Shown one piece after another: positions 1 through 7,477 of a stretch of 34,523 bases of DNA (position 1 is the stretch's first letter; each line of letters opens with the position of its first letter). Source of the stretch: an uncultured Prevotella sp. (lineage in GTDB: Bacteria > Bacteroidota > Bacteroidia > Bacteroidales > Bacteroidaceae); assembly GCA_944319815.1 (NCBI GenBank), contig CALUEX010000025.1, positions 1 through 34,523 of the forward strand. The letters run 5' to 3'. The translations under genes and the position numbers were made by a program. The notes under the pieces are model-generated. The model was given only the letters and a program-made list of their open reading frames with translations. It did no database searches and was not told the DNA's origin.

Positions 1-1816
1 TCCATAATGATAGTTTACTGAAATGATTTTGTCAAGACTGCCAGGGTATGCGAACGACAATCCCCTGTCAGTAGCGAGCCACAGGCGTCCGAGTTCGTCT
101 TGCGTGACGCTTGTGACGACGTTTGAAGGCAGGCCGTTTTTCATGGTAAACTGCCTGCATTTTCCAGTGCGAAGGTCATACACATATAGGCCTCCGCCAT
201 TAGTGGCGATATTTATGTAGCGTTCATCATAAATAAAGAGGTCAAGCACATAACGGTTGACTTGGCTGGTTGATGACTGGGAATAAGGCAGTTCCTTTAC
301 CGCTTTCTGACCCGGAGTCACAATATATAGCCCGTTTATTGTACCTGCCGCTATACGGCCGTCGGGCAAAAGGGCAAGTGCTTCCACATTTTCCACAGGG
401 TAATACCGGAATTTCCCTTGTACTACTTCAACAAGTCGTGTATCCTGGCAACCAATCCAAAGATGGCCATTCCTGTCAAACAACAAATCCTGGATGTGGC
501 TGTCTTCCAAGACGTCAGTACCATACAACTTCCTTACCTCTCCGTTGGTGCTGATTTCACACACGCCGTTGCCATAAGTTGCAGCCAAAAGCCCTCCGCC
601 GTCCTGCTTGGGACACAACGAAAGCACTACGATGTTCCGCGCAATATGACGCCACTCACCTGTGGTGATGTTTAATACACTGATACCGCCGTCAGTACCC
701 ATCGCCAAAGTCGATGGTGACAGCTGTGCCACACAGTTGACATGGTCGTTAACCAATGTCGGCTTATTCGGCTGATGCATATAAACGGTAACGACGTTAC
801 CGACGGGCCGCGCAATGTCTATGCCTCCCGAATAAGAACCTATGAATATGTCTTTCCAGGCATCAACAAGCACTGCGTAAATGCCATTGCCGTGAAGCAC
901 GCCATGCTCTCCCTCATTGGCATTGAACAGCAGTGAGGCTTTATTTTTAGCTGAGGGTAAGCGTGAAGCCTGATACACGCCGAAGCCGTCAACCCCCACC
1001 AGCATCGTATTACTGTCATAGTCGACAATGCTGCGAACGGGATGATGAGGTATTCCGTCCATTGATGTACACACACCTTTTCCGCCTTCAATTATAAGCC
1101 CCTGCTCGTATGTGCCAAGCCAAAGTTGTTTGGTGTCCGCGTCATAGTGCCCACTTACGACGTCATACGGCAAATAAGAAATAAGAGCCTTGTGATTACG
1201 GCTCAATGACTTTACACCCTGACGTGTGCCAAAGAGTAAAATGCCTTTCGGCCCGCGGATGATACAACTTGCATATACATTGGAACCTACCGTGACAATC
1301 TTCCCATTGCGAAGCATATAAACGCCTCCGCTCATTGCCAACCAATAAGTGTCGCCGTCCCTATACACATCATTGAGCTGGTTGTCATTCTTGAAAAAAG
1401 CAGCAACGTCAGCTACAACATCAAAATGGTTTTGCACCGGATTATATTCATATATGCGTCCACCGGCATCAAACACTTGCAACACACTGTTGTCGGCCGA
1501 TTGGACAAAACAGTTCACCGGTATTACCCTCCAAATTAAAGTTCTCTATGCTGACCCCGTTGTATCGGGCCACAAAACTTTGTGTCGTCAACCACACGGC
1601 TCCATCCTCCGTCTGTTTAAGCGAATAGATGCGTTGGCTGTTTAATCCATCCGCCAGACCCAGATGAGAGAACGTAAAGTCGCTTACGCGTAAAGCTGTC
1701 GCAATTACCGCTATCTGCGACATTATTATTATAAGGAGCGTTTTCGCGACCCAAAGTTCGCGCAAGCCTCTTAGATGCGGTTCATCATGAAAGACACAGT
1801 AATTCTCTTTTTTCAT
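1..1816 (-). pseudogene. Two-component regulator propeller sensor, N-terminal part, frameshifted and cut by window edge
   Basis: The first frame starts at 1816 and has a membrane/signal segment (residues about 24-42) followed by FSHLGLADGLNSQRIYSL and DGAVWLTTQSFVARYNG, the opening of a Reg_prop beta-propeller as in Bacteroidetes hybrid sensors. That frame stops at 1469-1471. The neighbouring frame, entered at about 1472-1540, then stays open to base 1 and encodes more propeller blades (for example LWIGCQDTRLVEV, GRLWLATDRGLSF). A single-base shift therefore splits one gene; the second frame has a TAG just upstream and no start of its own at the junction. Kinase and regulator domains would lie beyond the left edge. 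In this family the propeller is periplasmic and senses glycans or other ligands. Sequencing error versus true pseudogene cannot be decided here. The coding frame runs off the window, so the full architecture is unknown. Confidence 0.8.
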
Positions 1817-1829
1817 TTTTCATCCGAGA

Positions 1830-2067
1830 TTAAATATGTTTTTTCACGATTCTTGAATCAATTATGTTGGTATCATATTTGCCACCGTATTTGACAAAGT
1901 CCAGCATGATGATATTGTCGGGAGATACTCCTTGCTCCAACAGATAATTCCTGTAAACGTAGCTTAAAAGCCATGACGTTCAACATCTGCGAAAACCAGT
2001 ATTATTTTGGCTTCCCCATTGTCTCGCCTGATGGTCAGTTTCTTGAGATATGACTCCCGCTTTTCAT
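1830..2067 (-). pseudogene. Remnant of an AAA ATPase (AAA_14 / DUF4143 type), Walker A destroyed
   Basis: Reading from the ATG at 2065-2067 and allowing single-base shifts, the minus strand gives KRESYLKKLTIRRDNGEAKI, then (T)GFRRC-stop-TSWLLSYVYRNYL, then LEQGVSPDNIIMLDF. This follows the start of the family in which a short basic leader precedes a TGxRRxGKS Walker A loop. Here the Walker A glycine codon is TGA (1980-1982), the lysine reads Thr, one base is missing just upstream (near 1996), and one A appears missing after the start codon. The frame ends at 1830-1832, far short of the usual roughly 400 residues, 14 bp from the start of the sensor gene. Family assignment rests on recalled motif order. 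Decay by two frameshifts, a nonsense and a missense change is read directly from the sequence. Confidence 0.5.
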
Positions 2068-2082
2068 GTTTTGTTCTTTTCC

Positions 2083-2339
2083 GCTATTTATTCTAAATTT
2101 TCTACAAATTTAGAATATTATTGGAATATGACCAAACGGATATTGGAAAAGTTCATCAATTATGTCATTTTCTGTTAATATAAAATCATGTAAGCTCTCA
2201 TATTAAAATATCTCTCTTTAACGACAAATGATTTTTCCAATTCCATTAATCCTAAATCGCCATCAGATTTCATACTGATTCTGCGGTCATGACGTACATT
2301 TTATCTTATAGTTTCATAGAAAACATAGCTGGCCGGGGA
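2083..2339. other. AT-rich non-coding stretch
   Basis: No open frame, RNA or clear repeat is recognised here. It is AT-rich and lies between two gene remnants, so it is probably degenerated accessory DNA. Confidence 0.5.
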
Positions 2340-2582
2340 TATACTAGGCGGCCGACTGGATGCCGACAGGAGTGCGGAAGCAGGCAAAGAGTCTGACGGA
2401 AGCCTCTTTCATACGCAACAGCGGTTAAATGAGATTTTGGAAAATAGCCATTTATGAAACTGTTTGAAGAACATAGCAGTGAGTACGCATTGCGTGTAGG
2501 CGTGAACCGTTCTGCAACCAGCTATTACCATTACACGAACACTCACCGCCACCTCGCCACTTTCCTAAAAGATAAAATATGA
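2340..2582 (+). pseudogene. Remnant of a tyrosine recombinase (SAM-like N-terminal domain)
   Basis: The open stretch from ATG 2454 to TGA 2580-2582 encodes about 42 residues beginning MKLFEEHSSEYALRVGVNRS and containing YYHYTNTHRHLATFLKDK. This resembles the SAM-like core-binding domain of Bacteroidetes tyrosine recombinases, where a FEEHN-x-EYALRVG segment precedes a YxxTxRHLxxFL helix. Upstream, about 2347-2453, another frame gives an Arg/Ala/Asn-rich stretch ending QRLNEILENS, possibly the preceding helix shifted by one base. The catalytic domain is absent: the frame ends by overlapping the ATG of the next gene (ATGA at 2579-2582). It is therefore a truncated integrase fragment joined to a different gene. 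Confidence is moderate because only about 40 residues match. Confidence 0.5.
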
Positions 2583-3964
2583 TGCCAACAGAATTCCAAA
2601 ACATAGAATTCAAAGAATCTTGGCGTGACGAATACCAGAAATGGATTTGTGGCTTTGCCAATGCACAAGGTGGTGTCCTTTATGTGGGTATAAAGGATAA
2701 TGGCGAGGTGTGCGGTGTGCAGGATGCCAAGAAGCTGATGGAGGATATTCCGAACAAGGTGCGCGACATGATGGGCATCTTGGTTGATGTCAATCTGAAA
2801 GAGAAAGACGGAAAGTCATATCTGGAGATTGTGACGGAGGCTTATCCTTATCCCGTCAGTTTCCGTGGCAAGTATTACCAACTGAGCGGTGCTACCAATC
2901 AGGAATTGAAAGGGGCGGCACTCGACCGCTTTATGCTTCGCAAGCAAGGTAAGACTTGGGACGGTGTGCCTGTGCCCTATCTGAAAGCGGAGGACTTGGA
3001 CAATGCTACGTTTGATTTGTTCCGCAAATATGCCAAGCGGAGTGGACGCATGGAGGAAGCGGACTTGATGGACGATAATCACGGATTGTTGGAGAAGCTC
3101 CGACTTTATGAGGGCAGTTAGCTGAAACGTGCTGCCGCATTGTTGTTCCATACCGACCCGGAAAAGTATGTAACCGGAGCATTTGTAAAGGTTGGTTTCT
3201 TCCGTGAAGGCATGGATTTGGTGTATCAGGACGAAGTGCATGGCAATCTGTTCCAGCAAATCGTGAAGCTGATGGATTTGCTGTGTACCAAATACATGAA
3301 AGCCATCATTACCTACGAAGGTATCCAACGGATGGAAACATTGCCCATGCCTCGTGAGGCACTGCGTGAAGCGTTATTGAATGCTTGCATCAACAAAGAT
3401 TATGCAGAACCTTCTCCCATCCAAATCCACGTGTATGAAAACAAGCTGGAGATAATAAACGGTGGAGTATTGCCCGAAGGATGGACGGTGGAAACCTTAT
3501 TGTCCTCACATCGAAGCATGCCTTACAACCCGGATATTGCCAATACGTTCTTCCGTGTAGGTGAGATTGAAGCATGGGGACGCGGTATTGAGCGCATTAT
3601 CACGGCTTGTAAGAATGACGGATTCTCCACGCCGGACTTCCGCTATGACGCTTCGGGTATCTGGACAACATTCAAGTTTGAGTATCCGGAAAGAGCTATT
3701 ATTCAAAGCGGGCCAGAAACGACCCAAAAGAGTGACCAGAAAACGACCAGAAAGCGACCAGAAAGCGACCAAAGCAAACAGGAAGATGCTATTATTGAAC
3801 TTCTTAAAGAGAATCCCTACATTTCAAGAAAAGAGATTTCTGGTCGATTGGGACTACATGACAGCAGTGTGAAAAGGCGATTAGCTTCACTTCAAGAGAA
3901 AGGAACAATTAAGCGTGTAGGACCGGATAAAGGTGGTCATTGGGAAGTCCAAAAAGGATTCTGA
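2579..3964 (+). pseudogene. AlbA_2 / RecG-like ATP-binding regulator, split by one in-frame TAG
   Basis: Two open stretches (2579-3121 and 3122-3964) lie in the same frame, separated only by TAG at 3119-3121. The first has the AlbA_2 (schlafen-like) domain: EFKESWRDEY and ICGFANAQGG near the start, then LYVGIKDNGEV. The second continues with LKRAAALLFH, the ATPase-like EALLNACINKDY, GGVLPEGW and RVGEIEAWGRGIERI, a polar linker rich in Thr, Gln, Lys, and a C-terminal winged helix (ISRKEISGRLGLHDSSVKRR). Total length of about 460 codons fits the family, often annotated as putative DNA-binding or RecG-like helicase. Homologs usually have a Tyr or Gln codon before LKRAA, so one substitution explains the TAG. 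Downstream reinitiation at TTG 3140 is possible but there is no clear ribosome site. The role is probably regulatory; it is not proven for this family. Confidence 0.75.
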
Positions 3965-4017
3965 ACCAAGGTGGAGAAGTTTTCATGATTACATGCCTGA
4001 CTTTCAAAAGAAAGTTG

Positions 4018-4236
4018 TATATTTGTAGTCAATAAAGGAAACCTCCACGCAATCTGGCGCAGAACGCTGCAACAATCTGGTGGAGCAATAGCGGGAGATT
4101 ATACTACTTGCTGAATCATAAATCAAAGATATTCAGCCACTTGGAGGAATAGTTCGATTCCTGGTGGTACCACTTAATGTTATCGCAAACGAAAAAGAGA
4201 GTTACATACGGTAACTCTCTTTTTCGTTTGCGATAA
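4018..4236 (+). ncRNA. Possible structured RNA with promoter element and strong terminator
   Basis: TATATTTG at 4018-4025 matches the Bacteroidetes -7 element, although no good -33 box is seen. Downstream are nested pairings: CTCCAC (4043-4048) with GTGGAG (4080-4085), enclosing GCAG/CTGC (4059-4062/4067-4070) and two copies of CAATCTGG (4050-4057, 4073-4080). Then comes AGGAAT/ATTCCT (4045-4150 region: 4145-4150 with 4157-4162) around AGTTCG, the palindrome GTGGTACCAC (4163-4172), and a 26-bp perfect hairpin. No protein frame covers it. The pairing is seen; that it is a transcribed RNA is inference. Bases 3965-4017 before it and 4237-4378 after it hold nothing recognised. Confidence 0.35.
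4180..4236 (+). terminator. Long perfect hairpin, probable bidirectional terminator
   Basis: Arms 4180-4205 and 4211-4236 are perfect 26-bp inverted repeats with a 5-base loop. The inner stem GAGAGTTAC/GTAACTCTC is followed by TTTTT and preceded by AAAAA, so it would work as a rho-independent terminator in both directions. Confidence 0.75.
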
Positions 4237-4408
4237 TTTCATTAAAAACAGCATCTCACGTCAGGCATGACAAGTCGCATACTGAGGTTAATTAAAGTTT
4301 TTAAATAAAAAAACGGGCTAATAACCAACTATAAGGCACAAACTTTGCATATAACAGGATGAACGCCAAAGTAAGGAATTGACGTACACAAACAAACTAA
4401 AAAACACC

Positions 4409-5176
4409 ATGAAACAGACATATACAGACAAGTCCATCATAATAATGAATTTTTCAGGCGTCTATAAAGAAGAACCGTTCGCCAGTAATCCACGCTTCAC
4501 ACACCTGGATTGCAGCCACCTGCAAGGTACTGACTGCTATTGCGACGCAGAAGGTGCAAAGAGCATACAAAACATTATTGCGCCCTACCCTGCCGAAGGC
4601 ATCCACTTCATTGACTCTGGAGATTATCACTACGTTACAAAATTCTGGACTGACAAAATCAACAAACCTTTCTCCTTGGTGCTGTTCGACCACCACACTG
4701 ATATGCAACCATCACGCTGGGGTGAAATGTTGTCGTGCGGAGGATGGGTGAAGGATATTGCTGACAACAACAAGCTATTACGGCGCATCTACCTCCTGGG
4801 CATATCAAAAGAACAGGCTGCGTCAATACCTGCCGGATACAAAGGCCGCGTGATTGCTGTCACCGAGGAAAAATTGCACGCATACATAGAAGGCAGTAAA
4901 ACTTTGCTTACCGACACACCTTTATATATATCAATAGACAAAGACGTACTCGACACTAAATCAGCATACACAAATTGGAATCAAGGCTCGCTTACACTTG
5001 ATGACCTTAAACGCCTGTTATCGCTGATAATGAAGCGTGGAGAAATAATAGGCATCGACATCTGCGGCGAATGCCCCGTGACGTTAAGGCTGTTTACCCC
5101 CGATAGTCCATCAGCCATTGACAACAAAGCCAACCGTGAACTACTCAGCCTTTTTATGCAACAAGGCTTATGCTGA
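4409..5176 (+). CDS. Arginase/agmatinase-family protein (ureohydrolase fold)
   Basis: The 255-residue product carries the three metal motifs of the ureohydrolase fold in order: SGDYHYV (variant of GGDHS), FDHHTDMQ (DxHxD type) and SIDKDVLD (SxDxDxxDP type, here ending Leu-Asp rather than Asp-Pro). These Asp and His residues normally bind two Mn ions. The length is somewhat below typical arginases (about 300), and the last motif is degenerate, so the substrate (arginine, agmatine, formiminoglutamate or another guanidino compound) cannot be told. The ATG at 4409 follows an A-rich leader typical of Bacteroidetes; an in-frame TTG at 4379 is a less likely start. The gene stands alone. A weak A-run/CGG...CCG/T-run hairpin near 5200-5230 may end the transcript. 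Confidence 0.75.
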   Translation: MKQTYTDKSIIIMNFSGVYKEEPFASNPRFTHLDCSHLQGTDCYCDAEGAKSIQNIIAPYPAEGIHFIDSGDYHYVTKFWTDKINKPFSLVLFDHHTDMQPSRWGEMLSCGGWVKDIADNNKLLRRIYLLGISKEQAASIPAGYKGRVIAVTEEKLHAYIEGSKTLLTDTPLYISIDKDVLDTKSAYTNWNQGSLTLDDLKRLLSLIMKRGEIIGIDICGECPVTLRLFTPDSPSAIDNKANRELLSLFMQQGLC

Positions 5177-5268
5177 CTAATGTAGCCAATAAACCGGCCA
5201 AAAAACGGCCTTCAAAACCGCTTTTTTAATCAAAATGAAAGTTTTTTTCGCAAAAACATCAAAAAACA

Positions 5269-5300
5269 TTTGGTCGTTTAAAACAAAATGCCTACCTTTG
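5269..5300 (+). promoter_or_regulatory. Bacteroidetes-type promoter for tRNA-Lys
   Basis: TTTG at 5269-5272, a 20-bp spacer, then TACCTTTG at 5293-5300, a full match to the Bacteroidetes sigma-ABfr consensus. It lies 31 bp before the tRNA. Confidence 0.8.
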
Positions 5301-5331
5301 CACTCGCATTTAAGAAATAACAAATGCGGAT

Positions 5332-5404
5332 GCGCTTGTAGCTCAGTTGGTAGAGCATCTGACTCTTAATCAGAGGGTCCAGGGTTCGAACCCCTGCAGG
5401 CGTA
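5332..5404 (+). tRNA. tRNA-Lys (anticodon CTT)
   Basis: A cloverleaf can be drawn. The acceptor is GCGCTTG with CAGGCGT. The D arm has GCTC/GAGC. The anticodon stem is TCTGA/TCAGA with loop CTCTTAA, so the anticodon CTT is at 5365-5367. The T arm is CAGGG-TTCGAAC-CCCTG. The 3' CCA is not encoded in full (A-CA-G follows). It has its own promoter and a terminator at 5412-5449. Confidence 0.97.
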
Positions 5405-5411
5405 CAGAATG

Positions 5412-5449
5412 AAAGCTAAATAGTTAATAATAAACTATTTAGCTTTTTT
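5412..5449 (+). terminator. Terminator after tRNA-Lys
   Basis: The arms AAAGCTAAATAGTT (5412-5425) and AACTATTTAGCTTT (5433-5446) are perfectly complementary, and the stem runs into a T tract. Confidence 0.85.
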
Positions 5450-5927
5450 CGTTTTCTGAGAATTCCACATCATTCTCATGCTATACTCATTTACCATCAA
5501 GCAATCCATAAAGTTGCAACAACCCAATGGTAACAAACACTTAATAAAAAAGTGCCATGATGGCAATCATCATTTAAAGGAACAAAATAATCTTGACAAG
5601 TACAAATAAAACCGGGCGCTGCCTGTAGTCGTGTTAGTTTGTAATGCCTAAAAACGTTGTCACTAAACGGGTTCATCCGCAAATGTGTTGGATGGTCTTC
5701 CTGCAACATAAAATTAAGGACATCGAGTTTTCTTTTAAAAGATTAAAAATCAATAGGTTTGTTATATAATTTAAAGCATTGAAGAGTCAGATAGTTTTAT
5801 TGCACTAAAATTCAATTCAATCAATTTACAAACGCTGATTATCAAGGACTTACGAATATATTAAGAATATACAGACACTTGAATACCAATATCTTATCTT
5901 TATCCGACAGATTTGCGGATGAACCAT
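5450..5927. other. Non-coding region bounded in part by a 15-bp inverted repeat
   Basis: No convincing gene. GGTTCATCCGCAAAT at 5670-5684 recurs in inverse orientation at 5911-5925, enclosing about 226 bp of AT-rich DNA. A 70-codon minus-strand frame at 5497-5709 crosses one repeat arm and has no recognisable domain. Confidence 0.5.
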
Positions 5928-6007
5928 AAAACGTGCCCTTTTACGTCACGAAAGGGCACGTTTTAAACGACGATATGCCACCTTTCATAATGCGAGAGGT
6001 GGCATAT
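5928..6007. repeat. Palindrome pair of the GGGCAC/GGTGGCATAT type
   Basis: AAAACGTGCCCTTT (5928-5941) pairs with AAAGGGCACGTTTT (5951-5964). A second hairpin pairs ATATGCCACCT (5973-5983) with AGGTGGCATAT (5997-6007). It lies downstream of the minus-strand efflux operon and may also act in termination. Related pairs recur at 11830, 22929, 24642 and 33192. Confidence 0.8.
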
Positions 6008-6064
6008 TGGCAAATGCTTGGCTTACAGCACGTTAGCACCTCGCCATTGGACAGGGCGTCATTC

Positions 6065-7477
6065 CTAAGGCGAACAGCCTCCGCCAAGGGCATGATACAG
6101 GTTGATTACGCCTTGGATTTTATCAAAGGTGTCATTAGCCTCGGTCAGTTCGGCCTGTAGCAGCGACTGACTGGCGGTGAGCACTTCGAGGTAAGACGCC
6201 TGGTTACTGTACTGCATCAGCTTCGTGGTGTTGTCAACGGCGACACGCAGGGCCTCAACTTGCTCACGGTCGATGCCAAGCCTACTGTCGGCCGTCTGCC
6301 ATTGCGCCAGCGCATCGTTCACCTCGTTGCCCGCCTTGAGGAGGCTTTGGCGGAACGACAACACAGCTTCTTCCTGCCGTGCCTTGGCGATACGCAGGTT
6401 GGCAATGTTGCGTCCGCGGTTGAACAGCGGTTGGGTAAGCGAGCCTATGGCGTTGAGCAGCCAACTGCCGGGGTTCATTATTACGGCGCCGTTGGTGTTG
6501 GTCCATCCTGCCTGCCCGCTAAGCGTGATGCTCGGATAGAACGCCGCGCGTGCCGCGTTAGTGTTATAGAACGCCTGCGCAAGTGTGGCTTCGGCCTGGC
6601 ACACGTCAGGACGACGGTCGAGCAGCTGCAAGGGCACGCCTACGGCCAGATGTTCGGGGAAGCTCTGGCCTTCAAGAGTTGCGCGTTCGATGCTTCCAGG
6701 GACACGCCCGAGCAAGGCTGAGAGCGAGTTTTCCTGTGCACGGATTTGCTTTTCCAGCGTCAGCACCTGCCCCTCCACAGCCAGTTTGCTGGCCTTGCCC
6801 TGTGCAACGGCTGCCGCCGTAGCCTCGCCCACGCGCAACTTAGCCTCGTATGTACGCAGGATTTCGTCCCAGGAAACGGCGGTGCGGCGGCTGATGTCAA
6901 GCTGCCGGTCAAGTGTCAGTAGATTATAATAACCGTTCGCGATTGTCACTATCAGTTGTGTCCGCACCGCCTGTTTGTAAGCCACGCTCTGTTCAAGCGC
7001 CGCCTTTGCGCCGCGCTTGGCATTGGTAAGCCGTCCGAAGATGTCAACTTCCCATTCGGCCGATGCCGCAATGTTGTACGTAGCAGACGAGGAACGAGTA
7101 GACGAGTTGACAAGCGGGTTACCCTCGTCTGCTTGTCTGCTCGTCACTTGTCTACTCAACTGCCCCTGCGGATTGAGCGATAGCGACGGTAGGTAGGCCA
7201 GACGCGACGAGAACAACATGGCCTTGGCCTCCTCAACGCGCCACCGCGCTATGCCGAGGTCGGTGTTGTTGGCCAGTCCCTCACGGATGAGTGACTGCAG
7301 CATGGGGTCTGTGAACAGCTCCGTCCACGGCAGCGAGGCTATTGACGCCGTGTCGACCGCACGCACGTCATGCCCGAAAAGGCTGCCTGTCTCCACTTCG
7401 GGACGCTCGAACTGCCTGTAAACATTACATCCGGTAAGCAGCGTCGCACAGCCTAACAATATCAATATACGTTTCAT
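6065..7477 (-). CDS. Efflux outer-membrane lipoprotein (TolC/OprM-like) with a repeat inserted in frame
   Basis: This 470-residue protein starts with a lipoprotein signal (lipobox LLTGC, Cys17) and has the duplicated long-helix layout of the RND outer-membrane factor family (NodT/OprM type), including DRRPDVCQAEATLAQAFYN and SLTQPLFNRGR. It forms the trimeric exit duct of a tripartite efflux pump. The start codon overlaps the stop of the pump gene (ATGA, 7474-7477) and is preceded by GGAGAAGAA, a good ribosome site. Residues about 107-131 (bases about 7088-7158) are encoded by a CAGACAAG/ACGAGCAGAC repeat also found between genes elsewhere in this window, inserted without breaking the frame before the conserved EWEVDIFG. 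Since the pump gene is broken, this protein may serve another pump or be on its way to loss. Confidence 0.93.
   Translation of the reverse strand: MKRILILLGCATLLTGCNVYRQFERPEVETGSLFGHDVRAVDTASIASLPWTELFTDPMLQSLIREGLANNTDLGIARWRVEEAKAMLFSSRLAYLPSLSLNPQGQLSRQVTSRQADEGNPLVNSSTRSSSATYNIAASAEWEVDIFGRLTNAKRGAKAALEQSVAYKQAVRTQLIVTIANGYYNLLTLDRQLDISRRTAVSWDEILRTYEAKLRVGEATAAAVAQGKASKLAVEGQVLTLEKQIRAQENSLSALLGRVPGSIERATLEGQSFPEHLAVGVPLQLLDRRPDVCQAEATLAQAFYNTNAARAAFYPSITLSGQAGWTNTNGAVIMNPGSWLLNAIGSLTQPLFNRGRNIANLRIAKARQEEAVLSFRQSLLKAGNEVNDALAQWQTADSRLGIDREQVEALRVAVDNTTKLMQYSNQASYLEVLTASQSLLQAELTEANDTFDKIQGVINLYHALGGGCSP
7085..7160. repeat. Dispersed CAGACAAG-family repeat inside a coding sequence
   Basis: On the minus strand this stretch reads GAGTAGACAAGTGACGAG, then CAGACAAGCAGACGAG, then CTTGTCAACTCGTCTACTC, an imperfect hairpin. 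The same words build the intergenic repeats at 20783, 21025, 28132 and 34160. It adds about 25 residues rich in Ser, Thr, Arg and Gln to the efflux outer-membrane protein. Confidence 0.75.

Noticed and set aside
4141-4173. tRNA- or tmRNA-like 3' end (GTTCGATTCC...GGTGGTACCA)
   Set aside because: The T stem does not pair with a 7-base loop and no matching acceptor 5' strand is found; only simple hairpins are supported.
5497-5709. 70-codon minus frame near tRNA-Lys
   Set aside because: No domain or ribosome site, and it crosses an arm of the 15-bp inverted repeat; probably repeat-derived.
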